This document shows positions 55,168 to 63,599 of a stretch of DNA of 64,000 bases, piece after piece (the first letter of the stretch is position 1; each line of letters starts with the position of its first letter). A model generated the notes under the pieces. It saw only the letters and a program-made list of their open reading frames with translations, made no database searches and was not told the origin of the DNA. This DNA comes from Poindextera sp036272595 (lineage in GTDB: Bacteria > Pseudomonadota > Alphaproteobacteria > Caulobacterales > Caulobacteraceae), in the NCBI GenBank assembly GCA_036272595.1, contig DATAYM010000048.1, positions 1 to 64,000 on the forward strand. Direction: 5' to 3'. Position numbers and translations under genes: made by a program.

Positions 55168-56610
55168 TCAGGGCTTCATCGAAGCGGCGATGAACTTCAT
55201 CACCCCTTCGCCGTAGGGCGGCCTGAGCGCCTTCATCGGGCCGAGGTCCTTCTTCAGCTGGCGGTAGATCGATTTGCGGTGGCTGAATTCGCGGAAACCG
55301 TCGACGCCGTGATAGCTGCCCATGCCGGAGGGGCCGACGCCGCCGAAGGGCAGCTCTTCCTGGGCGACGTGGAAGATCACGTCGTTGACCGTCACCCCAC
55401 CGGACGTGGTGCTGCTCAGCACCTGCGCCTCTTCCGCCGCGTCGTCGCCGAAATAGTAGAGGCCCAACGGCCGCTCGTGGGCGTTGACGTAGGCGATGGC
55501 CTCGCCGACCGAAGCATAGGTTTTCACCGGCAGGACAGGCCCGAAGATCTCCTCCTGCATCACCGCCATGTCGTCGGTGGGGTTGAGGATCAGCGTCGGC
55601 GGGATCTTGCGGTGCTGCTGCTGGCTGAAGTCCTCGCCGGCCGGGTTGATCTCGACCACCTGGGCGCCCTTGGCGCGGGCGTCGTCGATATAGCCGCGGA
55701 TGCGCTCATAGTGCCGGTCGGCGATCACCGCGGTGTAGTCGGGATTGTCCTTGATGGTCGGGAACATGGCCTCGACCGAGGCGGTGGCGGCGCTGACGAA
55801 CTGGGAAAGCTTGTCCTCCGGCGCCAGCACATAGTCGGGCGCGAGGCAGATCTGGCCGGCGTTCAGGGTCTTGCCGGCCATCACCCGCGCCGCCGCGGTG
55901 GCGTAGTCGGCCGAACGGCCGAGGATCACCGGGCTCTTGCCGCCCAGCTCCAGGGTGACCGGCACGAGGTTCTGCGCCGCGGCCTTCATCACCTGGCGGG
56001 CGATGGAGGTCGCGCCGGTGAAGATCAGATGGTCGAACGGCAGCTCCGAAAAGGCCTGGCCAACCTGGGGCCCGCCGGGGAAGACGGCGATCTCGTCCTC
56101 GGAGAACAGCTCGGCGAACATCCTGGCCATCAGGTCCGAGGTCGCCGGCGTGAACTCCGATGGCTTGATCATCGCCCGGTTGCCGGCCGCCAGCACCCCG
56201 GCCAGCGGCGCGAAGGTCAGGTTCACCGGGAAGTTCCACGGACTGATGATGCCGACAACGCCCTTGGGCTGGAACTGCACCTCGGCCCTGGCGCCCAGGA
56301 AGCCGAGCAGGGCAGGGGTGGTCTTGCGCCTTTCCGGCCGCATCCAGGCCTTCACATTGGCCCTGGCGTGCTTCAGCGGCCCCACCGAGCCGGCCACGTC
56401 GGTGATGCCGCTGACGGCGGCGGCGCGATTGCCGAAATCGTCGTTCAGGGCTTTGACGATCTGCGCCTCGTGGCCGATCAGGAGCTTGATGCAGCGGTCG
56501 AGCCGGTCGATCCGCTGCTCAAGGCTCGGCGCGCCCTCGGCGATATTGGCCGCCTTCTGCCGCGCCAGAACGGCCTGCATCTTCCGGCCCTGTTCGCCTG
56601 CGTCGCTCAT
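55168..56610 (-). CDS. Coniferyl aldehyde dehydrogenase-type aldehyde dehydrogenase
   Basis: A 480-residue NAD(P)-dependent aldehyde dehydrogenase. Nucleophile Cys255 in LNAGQICLAPDY, base Glu221 in TLELGGKSP, stabilising Asn127 in IISPWNFPVNLTFAPL. The lack of the long N-terminal extension and the segment order fit the coniferyl aldehyde dehydrogenase branch, which oxidises aromatic or medium-chain aldehydes. Substrate specificity is not shown by sequence alone. Confidence 0.9.
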   Translation of the reverse strand: MSDAGEQGRKMQAVLARQKAANIAEGAPSLEQRIDRLDRCIKLLIGHEAQIVKALNDDFGNRAAAVSGITDVAGSVGPLKHARANVKAWMRPERRKTTPALLGFLGARAEVQFQPKGVVGIISPWNFPVNLTFAPLAGVLAAGNRAMIKPSEFTPATSDLMARMFAELFSEDEIAVFPGGPQVGQAFSELPFDHLIFTGATSIARQVMKAAAQNLVPVTLELGGKSPVILGRSADYATAAARVMAGKTLNAGQICLAPDYVLAPEDKLSQFVSAATASVEAMFPTIKDNPDYTAVIADRHYERIRGYIDDARAKGAQVVEINPAGEDFSQQQHRKIPPTLILNPTDDMAVMQEEIFGPVLPVKTYASVGEAIAYVNAHERPLGLYYFGDDAAEEAQVLSSTTSGGVTVNDVIFHVAQEELPFGGVGPSGMGSYHGVDGFREFSHRKSIYRQLKKDLGPMKALRPPYGEGVMKFIAASMKP

Positions 56611-56717
56611 GGTCGCACCCCAAGCTGTATTCGCCTTCCCCTGAGTACGCTAAGCAGCGCCTCGGCGCCATCCAAGCCGGGATGACGCTCGATCCCCGAC
56701 CGCCCTCGAAAGACATC

Positions 56718-57287
56718 ATGGAACTCATCCTCATCCGCCATGGCCTGCCCGAACGCCGCAGCGACACCGCCGATCCGCCGCTGACGGCCGAGGGCCGCGA
56801 CCAGGCGGAGCGGGCGGCGAGGCTGCTGGCGCGGGAGCGGATCGACGCGGTCTTCTCCAGTCCGATGGTGCGGGCGGTGGAGACCGCCGCCCCGTTCGCA
56901 GCGCTCAGCGGCCACGACATCCAGATCCGCGACGGCATCGTCGAGTTCGACCGCGGCACCGGCGCCTACGTTCCGATGGAGGAGCTGAAGCGCGACGACT
57001 ACGAGGCGTGGAAGGCCTTCGTGGCGGGCGGTTACCAGGTCGATCTCGGCGCCTTCCAGCGCAACGTCGTCGACACCCTGGAGGACATCGTCAGGACCCA
57101 CGCCTCCAGGCGGGTCGCGGTGTTCTGCCACGGCGGGGTGATCAATGTCTGGACCGCCCATGTGCTGACCATGCCGCCGCGGCTGTTCTTCGAGCCGGTC
57201 TACGCCAGCATCCACCGCTACCTCTGCGCCGGCAGCGGCGAGCGCAACCTGATCAGCCTGAACGAACGCTGCCACCTGCGGGATTAG
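56718..57287 (+). CDS. Histidine phosphatase (phosphoglycerate mutase-like)
   Basis: A 189-residue phosphatase. RHG at 7-9 (LILIRHGLPE) carries the phospho-acceptor His8, and FCHGGVINVW carries the second catalytic His. It also has SSPMVRAVETAAPF. ATG 56718 is chosen because the protein then starts on the first strand. The substrate is unknown. Divergent from the aldehyde dehydrogenase, convergent with the reductase. Confidence 0.88.
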   Translation: MELILIRHGLPERRSDTADPPLTAEGRDQAERAARLLARERIDAVFSSPMVRAVETAAPFAALSGHDIQIRDGIVEFDRGTGAYVPMEELKRDDYEAWKAFVAGGYQVDLGAFQRNVVDTLEDIVRTHASRRVAVFCHGGVINVWTAHVLTMPPRLFFEPVYASIHRYLCAGSGERNLISLNERCHLRD

Positions 57288-57296
57288 ACGCCGGCT

Positions 57297-58304
57297 TCAG
57301 AAGTCCAGCACGATCTTGCCGAAGTGCTCGCCGGCGCGCATGGCGCGGAAGGCGGCCTGGGCGTCCTCGAGCGGGAAGCGCTTGTCGATCACCGGCTTGA
57401 GGCCATTGGCCTGGATGGCGCGGACCATGGCCTCGAACTGCTCGCGGCTGCCGACGCTGATGCCTTGGACGCGGACGTTGGCGGCGAAGATCGAGGCGAC
57501 GTTCAGGTCCTTCACCGCGCCGGCGAGGATGCCGATGACGGCGACGTGGCCGCCGACCCGGACGGCCTGGATCGACTGCTGGAAGGTGCCGGCGCCGCCG
57601 ACCTCGATCACGTGGTCGACGCCGCGCCCGCCGGTCAGCCGCCGGGCCGCGCGGGCCCAATCCGGATCGGTCCGGTAGTTGATCGTATGGTCGGCGCCGA
57701 GCGCGCGGGCCCGCTCCAGCTTCTCGTCCGACGACGAGGTGATGATCACCGTCGCCCCGGCCAGCTTGGCGAACTGCAGGGCGAAGATGGAGACCCCGCC
57801 GGTGCCGAGGGCCAGCACCACCTCGCCGGGCTTGACCCCGCCCTCGACCATCAGCGCCCGCCAGGCGGTGAGCCCGGCGCAGGGCAGGCAGGCGGCTTCC
57901 TCGTCGCTGAGCGCGTCGGGGATCTTGGAGACGCCGTTCTGGTTCAGCACAACCTGATCGCGGGCGACGCCGTCGAGGGCGCCGCCGAGCGCGCCGGCCA
58001 GCGACTGGGCGGTCGGCGCGCCGGCCAGCCAGTCCTGGAAGAACAGCGGCGCGACCCGGTCGCCGAGCGCCACCCGCGTCACGCCGGGCCCGACGGCCGA
58101 GATCACGCCGCAGCCGTCCGAAAGCGGCACCAGCGGCAGGCGCGGCTTGATCATCGCCGATTCCACCGTCGCCAGGTCGCGATAGTTGAGCGAGGCGGCT
58201 TTCATGGTCACCGCGACCTGGCCGGGCCCGGGTTCAACAGCCGGCCGGTCGACGACGCTCAGGTGATCGATTCCCGCGTCTCCATCCAGTACGAGCGCGC
58301 GCAT
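57297..58304 (-). CDS. Medium-chain alcohol dehydrogenase/quinone oxidoreductase family protein
   Basis: A 335-residue MDR enzyme. ASLNYRDLATVES (substrate loop), PLVPLSDGCGVISAVGPGV, and NADPH loop GTGGVSIFALQFAKLAGATVIITSSSDEKLERA near 168-202. Structural zinc Cys residues of the alcohol dehydrogenases are absent, so a zinc-independent reductase of the quinone oxidoreductase type is likely. GGAGG lies 5 bases before ATG 58304. Confidence 0.9.
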   Translation of the reverse strand: MRALVLDGDAGIDHLSVVDRPAVEPGPGQVAVTMKAASLNYRDLATVESAMIKPRLPLVPLSDGCGVISAVGPGVTRVALGDRVAPLFFQDWLAGAPTAQSLAGALGGALDGVARDQVVLNQNGVSKIPDALSDEEAACLPCAGLTAWRALMVEGGVKPGEVVLALGTGGVSIFALQFAKLAGATVIITSSSDEKLERARALGADHTINYRTDPDWARAARRLTGGRGVDHVIEVGGAGTFQQSIQAVRVGGHVAVIGILAGAVKDLNVASIFAANVRVQGISVGSREQFEAMVRAIQANGLKPVIDKRFPLEDAQAAFRAMRAGEHFGKIVLDF

Positions 58305-58630
58305 GGTGCCTCCGTGGCCTGTTCGGTTTGCCAACGAAGCCAACTGACGCAAGGGCGGTCCAGAGAAAATGAGCAAGCCCTCGCATCCAACAACTTGGAA
58401 AGCGCGAGCGCCGGCGCCCCCATCCCCAACCCCTTCCCCGCGAGGGGGAAGGGGCTTTTGCGTGTGGCGGTCAGGTGGGGGTGTATCCGCTGCGGGGACC
58501 GAGGGGTCGAGCTGGGCGCCGAGCGCGATCGTTCCGGCGCCTCGGTGCGAACACCCCCAACCCCGCCCTTCCCCCGTCGAGGGGGAAGGGGGAAGATGGG
58601 CGATCATTTTAAGGGACAGGAGACTCTGAG
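58305..58630. repeat. Intergenic region with two GGGGAAGGGG-type palindromes
   Basis: Two REP-like hairpins: CCCCTTCCCC-gcgag-GGGGAAGGGG at 58430-58454, followed by CTTTTG, and CCCTTCCCCC-gtcga-GGGGGAAGGG at 58566-58590. The bases around each (ACCCCCAACCCC) are also repeated. No coding frame is supported. The region separates the reductase start from the PhyH start, so both must have promoters within or near these repeats. Confidence 0.65.
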
Positions 58631-59437
58631 TTGGCGTCCGCGCTCCGCAAACATCCGCTCAACACCGACTTCCGCTGGGAGGATAGCGCCGGCCCGTTTC
58701 GCCGGGTGACGCCGGCGCAGCGGGAGGCGTTCGACCGGCTGGGCTTCGTCAAGATCGAGAACGCCTTCACCGCCGACGAGATCGCCGCCGTCACCGCCGC
58801 CATCGACCCGCTGGAGGTGGTCGCGGAGGAGAAGCTGCGCCGGGCCGGCGGCACCATCTCCATCTCGACGGCCGACGAGATCACCTTCACCACGCACATG
58901 GTCAAGGTCTCGCCGGTGCTGCGCGAATTCGCCGCCCATCCGTTCATCAGGGACGTCTGCCACGACCTGCTGGGCGACGCCGTGCGGCTCTACTGGGACC
59001 AGTCGGTCTACAAGAAGACCGCGCAGATGCGCGAATTCCCCTGGCACCAGGACAACGGCTACACCTTCATCGAACCGCAGCAGTACCTGACCTTCTGGCT
59101 GCCGCTGGTGGACGTGGACGAGGAGAACGGCTGCCCGTGGATCGCGCCCGGCCTGCACCGGGGCGGCACGCTGAACCATTGGGTCACCGAAATCGGGCTG
59201 AAGTGCCTGGACGAAGCGCCCGACGCGGTCGCGGTCCCGGCCAGGGCGGGGGACGCCATCGTCTTCTCGTCGCTGGCGCCGCACCGGACGGGTCCGAACC
59301 TGAAGACCGGCACGGTGCGCAAGGCCTACATCCTGCAGTATTGCCACGAGGGCTCGGTCGCCACCTATCGCGACGGCCGCACCGCCGTGCAGGACGACCC
59401 CGAGCGACAGTTCACCATCCTGCGGCCTGGCGACTGA
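58631..59437 (+). CDS. Phytanoyl-CoA dioxygenase (PhyH) family protein
   Basis: A 268-residue 2-oxoglutarate/iron dioxygenase. The HxD pair is His139 and Asp141 (FPWHQDNGYTFIEP), the distal His is in LAPHRTGPN, and the binding Arg follows in VRKAYILQY. The N-terminal FDRLGFVKIENAFTADEIAAV is typical. TTG 58631 is supported by AGGAGAC upstream. It precedes two acyl-CoA dehydrogenases, which suggests alpha-hydroxylation of a branched acyl-CoA. Confidence 0.9.
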   Translation: MASALRKHPLNTDFRWEDSAGPFRRVTPAQREAFDRLGFVKIENAFTADEIAAVTAAIDPLEVVAEEKLRRAGGTISISTADEITFTTHMVKVSPVLREFAAHPFIRDVCHDLLGDAVRLYWDQSVYKKTAQMREFPWHQDNGYTFIEPQQYLTFWLPLVDVDEENGCPWIAPGLHRGGTLNHWVTEIGLKCLDEAPDAVAVPARAGDAIVFSSLAPHRTGPNLKTGTVRKAYILQYCHEGSVATYRDGRTAVQDDPERQFTILRPGD

Positions 59438-59513
59438 CGTCGGCCGGTTTTGGGCTTGGCTTCCCCAACGACCCCTGGCGGATCGTGGGCGAAATTTGGC
59501 GAGGAGACTAAGG

Positions 59514-60620
59514 GTGGCGACGATTTCAGCCGAGGAGCGCGGGGCTCTGCGCGACTCCGTCCGCCGGCTCCTGGGCGACCTCGGCGCCGAGGCGGACGTG
59601 CGCCGGACCATGGAGACCGACGCCGGCTATGACGCCGAACTGTGGCGCAAGCTGGCTGAGATGGGTGTCGCCGGCCTGGTGGTCGAGGAAGAATACGGCG
59701 GCGCCGGCGCGGGGCCCTTGGAGCTGGAGCTGGTCATGGAGGAGGCGGGCGCGGCCTTGCTCTGCTCGCCGCTGCTGGCCAGCGGCGTGCTGGCGGCCGA
59801 GCTGTTGCGCGCCCTGGGGGACGAGGCGGCCAAGGCGCGGCTGCTGCCCGGCGTCGCGGCCGGGACCAGCATCGCCACCGTGGCGCTGACCGGCGATACG
59901 GGCTCCTGGACCCCGGAAGGCGTCGCGGTGACCGCCAGCCAGCAGGACGGAAGCTGGCGGCTGGACGGCGAGGCCTCCTACGTCATCCATGGCCAGAACG
60001 CCGATATATTGTTGGTCATCGCCAACGGCGGGGCCCAGGCGTTCGAGGTCGATCCGAAGGCCGCCGGCGTGACCATCGAGGCGCTGCCGACCTTCGACCA
60101 TACCCTGCGCCTGGCGCGGGTCGCCCTCGCGGGCGCGCCCGGCCAGCTGATCCATGCCACGGAGCCGGTGTGGGCCGCAGTGCAACAGGCCCTGGACCTC
60201 GCCCTCGTGGCATTGGCCGGCGAGCAGGCCGGCGGCGCGCGGCGCTGCCTGGACTTCACCGTCGACTACGCCAAGTCGCGCATCCAGTTCGGCCGCGCCA
60301 TCGGCAGCTTCCAGGCCATCAAGCACATGGCCTCGGACCTGCTGCTGGAGTCGGAATCGGCCATCTCCGCCGCCCGCAACGCCGCCCGCGCCCTGGCCGA
60401 GGGCGCGCCGGACGCCGACGCCGCCATCAGCCTGGCCGCCTTCGCGTGCGCCGAGGCGTTCAGCCAGACCACCGCGACCTCGATCCAGATGCATGGCGGC
60501 ATCGCCTTCACCTGGGCCCATCCGGCGCACCTCTACCTGCGGCGCGCGCGGGCCGACGCCCAACTGTTCGGCGCGCCCGCCTATCATCGCGAACGCTACC
60601 TCCAGCAGCTGGGAGGCTGA
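59514..60620 (+). CDS. Acyl-CoA dehydrogenase, subunit 1
   Basis: A 368-residue flavoprotein dehydrogenase. Typical segments: EMGVAGLVVEEEYGGAGAGPLELELVMEE, FTVDYAKSRIQFGRAIGSFQAIKHMASDLL and SIQMHGGIAFTWAHPAHLYLRRARADAQLFG. GTG 59514 follows GAGGAGA. Two bases separate it from the second gene. Such tandem genes encode heteromeric dehydrogenases used for steroid or side-chain degradation. Confidence 0.9.
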   Translation: MATISAEERGALRDSVRRLLGDLGAEADVRRTMETDAGYDAELWRKLAEMGVAGLVVEEEYGGAGAGPLELELVMEEAGAALLCSPLLASGVLAAELLRALGDEAAKARLLPGVAAGTSIATVALTGDTGSWTPEGVAVTASQQDGSWRLDGEASYVIHGQNADILLVIANGGAQAFEVDPKAAGVTIEALPTFDHTLRLARVALAGAPGQLIHATEPVWAAVQQALDLALVALAGEQAGGARRCLDFTVDYAKSRIQFGRAIGSFQAIKHMASDLLLESESAISAARNAARALAEGAPDADAAISLAAFACAEAFSQTTATSIQMHGGIAFTWAHPAHLYLRRARADAQLFGAPAYHRERYLQQLGG

Positions 60621-60622
60621 CC

Positions 60623-61816
60623 ATGGACGACGCCGCAACCCCTGCCGCCGCTTCCGACGACCAGCTTCGCGAGGAGGTCGCCGCCTGGCTGAAGGCCAAT
60701 TGGGACCCCTCGATGCGCGACAATCGGCACGCCTGGGTGACCAAGGTGGTCGAGGCCCGCTGGGCCGCGCCGCGCTGGCCGGTCGAGTGGTACGGGCGGG
60801 GACTCTCGAACGAGCAGGGCCGCATCGTCGAGCGCGAGTTCGCGCGCGTCGGCGCTCCGGGGACCGGCCAGGACCGCACCCAGCTCTACGCCAACACCCT
60901 GCTGGCGCGCGGGACGCCGGCGCTGAAGGAAAAGCTGATCGGCCCGATCCTCAAGGGCGAGATCACCATGTGCCTGCTCTATTCCGAACCGGGCGCCGGC
61001 TCCGACCTGGCCGGCATCCGCACCCGGGCCGAGCGGGTCGGCGACCACTATGTGGTCAACGGCCAGAAGGTCTGGACCTCGACGGCGGCCACCGCCGACT
61101 ACGGCATGCTGATCGCCCGCACCAACTGGGACGTCCCCAAGCACCAGGGCATCAGCTTCTTCTTCCTGCCGATGAAGCAGGCGGGCGTCGACGTGCGGCC
61201 GCTGCGCCAGATCACCAACGAGAGCCACTTCAACGAGGTCTTCCTGACCGACGCCATCGCGCCGGTGGAGAACCTGCTCGGCGAGCTGGGCCAGGGCTGG
61301 AGCGTGCTGCAGACGGCGCTGGCCTATGAGCGCTCGGTGATGGGCGAGGGCGCGCGCGGCCCGCGCAGCGGCGTCGCCGAAGCCTCGGGCGAGGAGCCGC
61401 TGATCGCCCTGGCCCGGGAGGCCGGCGTGCTGGCCAACCCCCTGCTGCGCCAGGATATCGCCCGGGTGATCGCCTACAAGAGGCTGAACGCCCTGAACAC
61501 CGCGCGCGCCAAGGCCGACTTGGCGCAGGGCACCTCATCGCCGGTGATGAGCCTGGGCAAGCTCGCCATGTCGCGCATCCTGCACGAGGAGGCGAGGCTG
61601 CGCACCGCCATCCTGGGCGCGGCCAGCCTGCTGGAGGGCCCCGATCACCCGCGCGCCGAGGACGCCAACTTTCTGACCTTGAACGCCTATTTCACCTCGA
61701 TCGGCGGCGGCACCGACCAGATCCAGCGCAACATCATCGGCGAACGGGTGCTGGGCCTGCCGAAGGAGCCGGAGGTCGACCGCGACGTGCCGTTCCGCGA
61801 AGTGCGCGGCGGTTAG
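60623..61816 (+). CDS. Acyl-CoA dehydrogenase, subunit 2
   Basis: A 397-residue partner dehydrogenase. Segments LYSEPGAGSDLAGIRTRAERVGDHYVVNGQKVWTS, FNEVFLTDAIAPVENLLGELGQGW and the C-terminal IGGGTDQIQRNIIGERVLGLPKEP are typical. Together with the first subunit it likely forms one alpha2beta2 enzyme. The gene converges on a minus-strand glycosyltransferase gene with overlap. Confidence 0.9.
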   Translation: MDDAATPAAASDDQLREEVAAWLKANWDPSMRDNRHAWVTKVVEARWAAPRWPVEWYGRGLSNEQGRIVEREFARVGAPGTGQDRTQLYANTLLARGTPALKEKLIGPILKGEITMCLLYSEPGAGSDLAGIRTRAERVGDHYVVNGQKVWTSTAATADYGMLIARTNWDVPKHQGISFFFLPMKQAGVDVRPLRQITNESHFNEVFLTDAIAPVENLLGELGQGWSVLQTALAYERSVMGEGARGPRSGVAEASGEEPLIALAREAGVLANPLLRQDIARVIAYKRLNALNTARAKADLAQGTSSPVMSLGKLAMSRILHEEARLRTAILGAASLLEGPDHPRAEDANFLTLNAYFTSIGGGTDQIQRNIIGERVLGLPKEPEVDRDVPFREVRGG

Positions 61817-62688
61817 GAGGATAGGCCGCCGGCGCGGTAGTCCAGGATCGGCATGCGCGTGGCCAATAGCGCGATCAGCTCGGCGTAGTCGCTCCCCCGC
61901 AGGACGCAGGTCGCGTCGCGCAGATGGCGCTCGAAGTGGCTGGCCTCACGGGTGTTTCCGCCGTGCGCGACATGGACGTAAAGCAAGGAGGCATCGAACC
62001 CCAGCAGCGGGCTGGTTCTGGCGAGGAAGCCGACGGCGTGGATGTCCTCCTCGCGATCGAGGGCGGGATAGACCGGAGCGAACGCCCGCCAGACGGCGAT
62101 CGAGCCCTCCCAGGAGCGACTCGCCGAGATCGCGGCCAATTCCCGGTCCGGCCACCAGATCAGCATCCGCCGCAGCAGCGCCGCCGAGGCCGACGATCGG
62201 CTCAGAAGCGTGGCGGCGGCCGAGATGCGGAGCGGGTCGTAGAGATCGTCGTCGTCCCACTGGACCAGGATCTCGCCGCGCGCACGCCCTAGCGCCATGT
62301 TGCGCATCTCGCCAAGCGCAAGGTCCCGGCCGGCGGCGTGGACGCTGGCGTTGGCGACGCCGCTTGCCTCCACCAGGCGCTGGACCGCGTCCAGGCGATC
62401 GCCATAGGTGACGATGACAAGCTCGCGGTTCTCGTAGAGTTGCCGGCGATAACACTCCAAGGCGCAGCCAATCGAAAAGCGCTCGCCCGTCGTGACCATG
62501 AGGCAGGAAACCAGGGGCTCGCCGACCTCCGAGGGGGCGCCATCCTCGAAGTCGCTCTCCTTGGGATTGAACAGGCGGCGCTTGTGAAACGGATGGCGGG
62601 CGTCCGGCGTGTGGAGGGTCCAGTCGTAGCTGACCCGCGAATCGGCCGGGCTCACTCCGACCCGACGAAACGTGTCGATCAGAGCCAT
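61813..62688 (-). CDS. Glycosyltransferase family 2-like protein (tandem copy A)
   Basis: A 291-residue protein. A GT-A fold is suggested by SCLMVTTGERFSIGCALECYRRQLYENRELVIVTYGD, then GEMRNMALGRARGEILVQWDDDDLYDPLR with a DDDD metal-binding run and a YVHVAHGGNT loop. It is closely related to the downstream copy, and the two genes overlap by 10 bases. The acceptor and sugar are unknown. Confidence 0.8.
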   Translation of the reverse strand: MALIDTFRRVGVSPADSRVSYDWTLHTPDARHPFHKRRLFNPKESDFEDGAPSEVGEPLVSCLMVTTGERFSIGCALECYRRQLYENRELVIVTYGDRLDAVQRLVEASGVANASVHAAGRDLALGEMRNMALGRARGEILVQWDDDDLYDPLRISAAATLLSRSSASAALLRRMLIWWPDRELAAISASRSWEGSIAVWRAFAPVYPALDREEDIHAVGFLARTSPLLGFDASLLYVHVAHGGNTREASHFERHLRDATCVLRGSDYAELIALLATRMPILDYRAGGLSS

Positions 62689-63551
62689 GGCGGGCGCCCG
62701 CCGGCCTCGGCGCGCGCCGCATCGGCCTCGTACTCCAGGACAGGCATCCGCGCTGAAAGCAGGTGGATCAACTCCACGTAGTCCTCGTCCTGAATCACGC
62801 ATTCGGCCTTTTCGAACATCTCCTCGAAATGCCGCGTGTCCCAGGTGTTTCCGGCATGCACGGTATAAACGTAGAGCAGCGGAAAATCGTAGGTCGCGAT
62901 CGGACGGGTCCTGGCGAGCGCTGAAACGGGCGGGGTGTCTTCGCCCTTGGCCAGGCTCGGGTAGGCGGGCGCGTATTCCCGCAGGACCGTGATCGTGCCT
63001 TCCCACAGCCGCCGCTTGGAGATCGCCGCAATGCGCCTGCGCGGCCACCAGATCAGGACGCGTGCGAGCAGGGCGGCGGCGGCGCGCGACTGGCTCAGCA
63101 GCGCGACCGCCGCGGTGATCCGCAAGGGGTCGTAGAGATCGTCATCGTCCCAATGCATGAGCATCTCGCCCCGGGAGCGGGCGATCGACACGTTGCGGCA
63201 GTCGCCGAGCGTCATCTCCGGGCCGACACAGTGGATGGCGACATTGGCCGCGCCGCTGTCCGCCACGAAGTCGGAGACGGCTTGCAGGCCATCGGGCTGG
63301 GTCACGACCACCAGTTCGCGGTTTTCGTAGGCCTGGCGCCTGTAACACTCGAGCGAATGTCGGATCACGGCGCGCCTGCCGGTGGTGACCATCAGACAGG
63401 AGACGCGAGGGTTGGCGCGGTCGGGAGCCGTCGGGCCGCCGCCTTCGAACGGGGAATGGTCGCTCGGCGCCAGGAGGCTGAAGTCCAGCCGCAGGTCGCT
63501 GCCGGAGATCGGGACGGCGGCGGCGGCGCCCAGCGTGTCGATCAAGGCCAT
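62679..63551 (-). CDS. Glycosyltransferase family 2-like protein (tandem copy B)
   Basis: A 290-residue paralogue of the neighbouring copy. Shared segments: MALIDT start, VSCLMVTTG, LECYRRQAYENRELVVVTQ, MHWDDDDLYDPLRITAA, WEG-T-VLREYAPAYPSL and LYVYTVHAGNTWDTRHFE. N-terminal and middle parts differ, suggesting different acceptors after duplication. It lies upstream of copy A in the same transcript. Confidence 0.8.
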   Translation of the reverse strand: MALIDTLGAAAAVPISGSDLRLDFSLLAPSDHSPFEGGGPTAPDRANPRVSCLMVTTGRRAVIRHSLECYRRQAYENRELVVVTQPDGLQAVSDFVADSGAANVAIHCVGPEMTLGDCRNVSIARSRGEMLMHWDDDDLYDPLRITAAVALLSQSRAAAALLARVLIWWPRRRIAAISKRRLWEGTITVLREYAPAYPSLAKGEDTPPVSALARTRPIATYDFPLLYVYTVHAGNTWDTRHFEEMFEKAECVIQDEDYVELIHLLSARMPVLEYEADAARAEAGGRPPWL

Positions 63552-63599
63552 CGGTGCTCCTTCCGCGGCGGCAATGCCGAACTCCGCAGGCTCGCCGGC

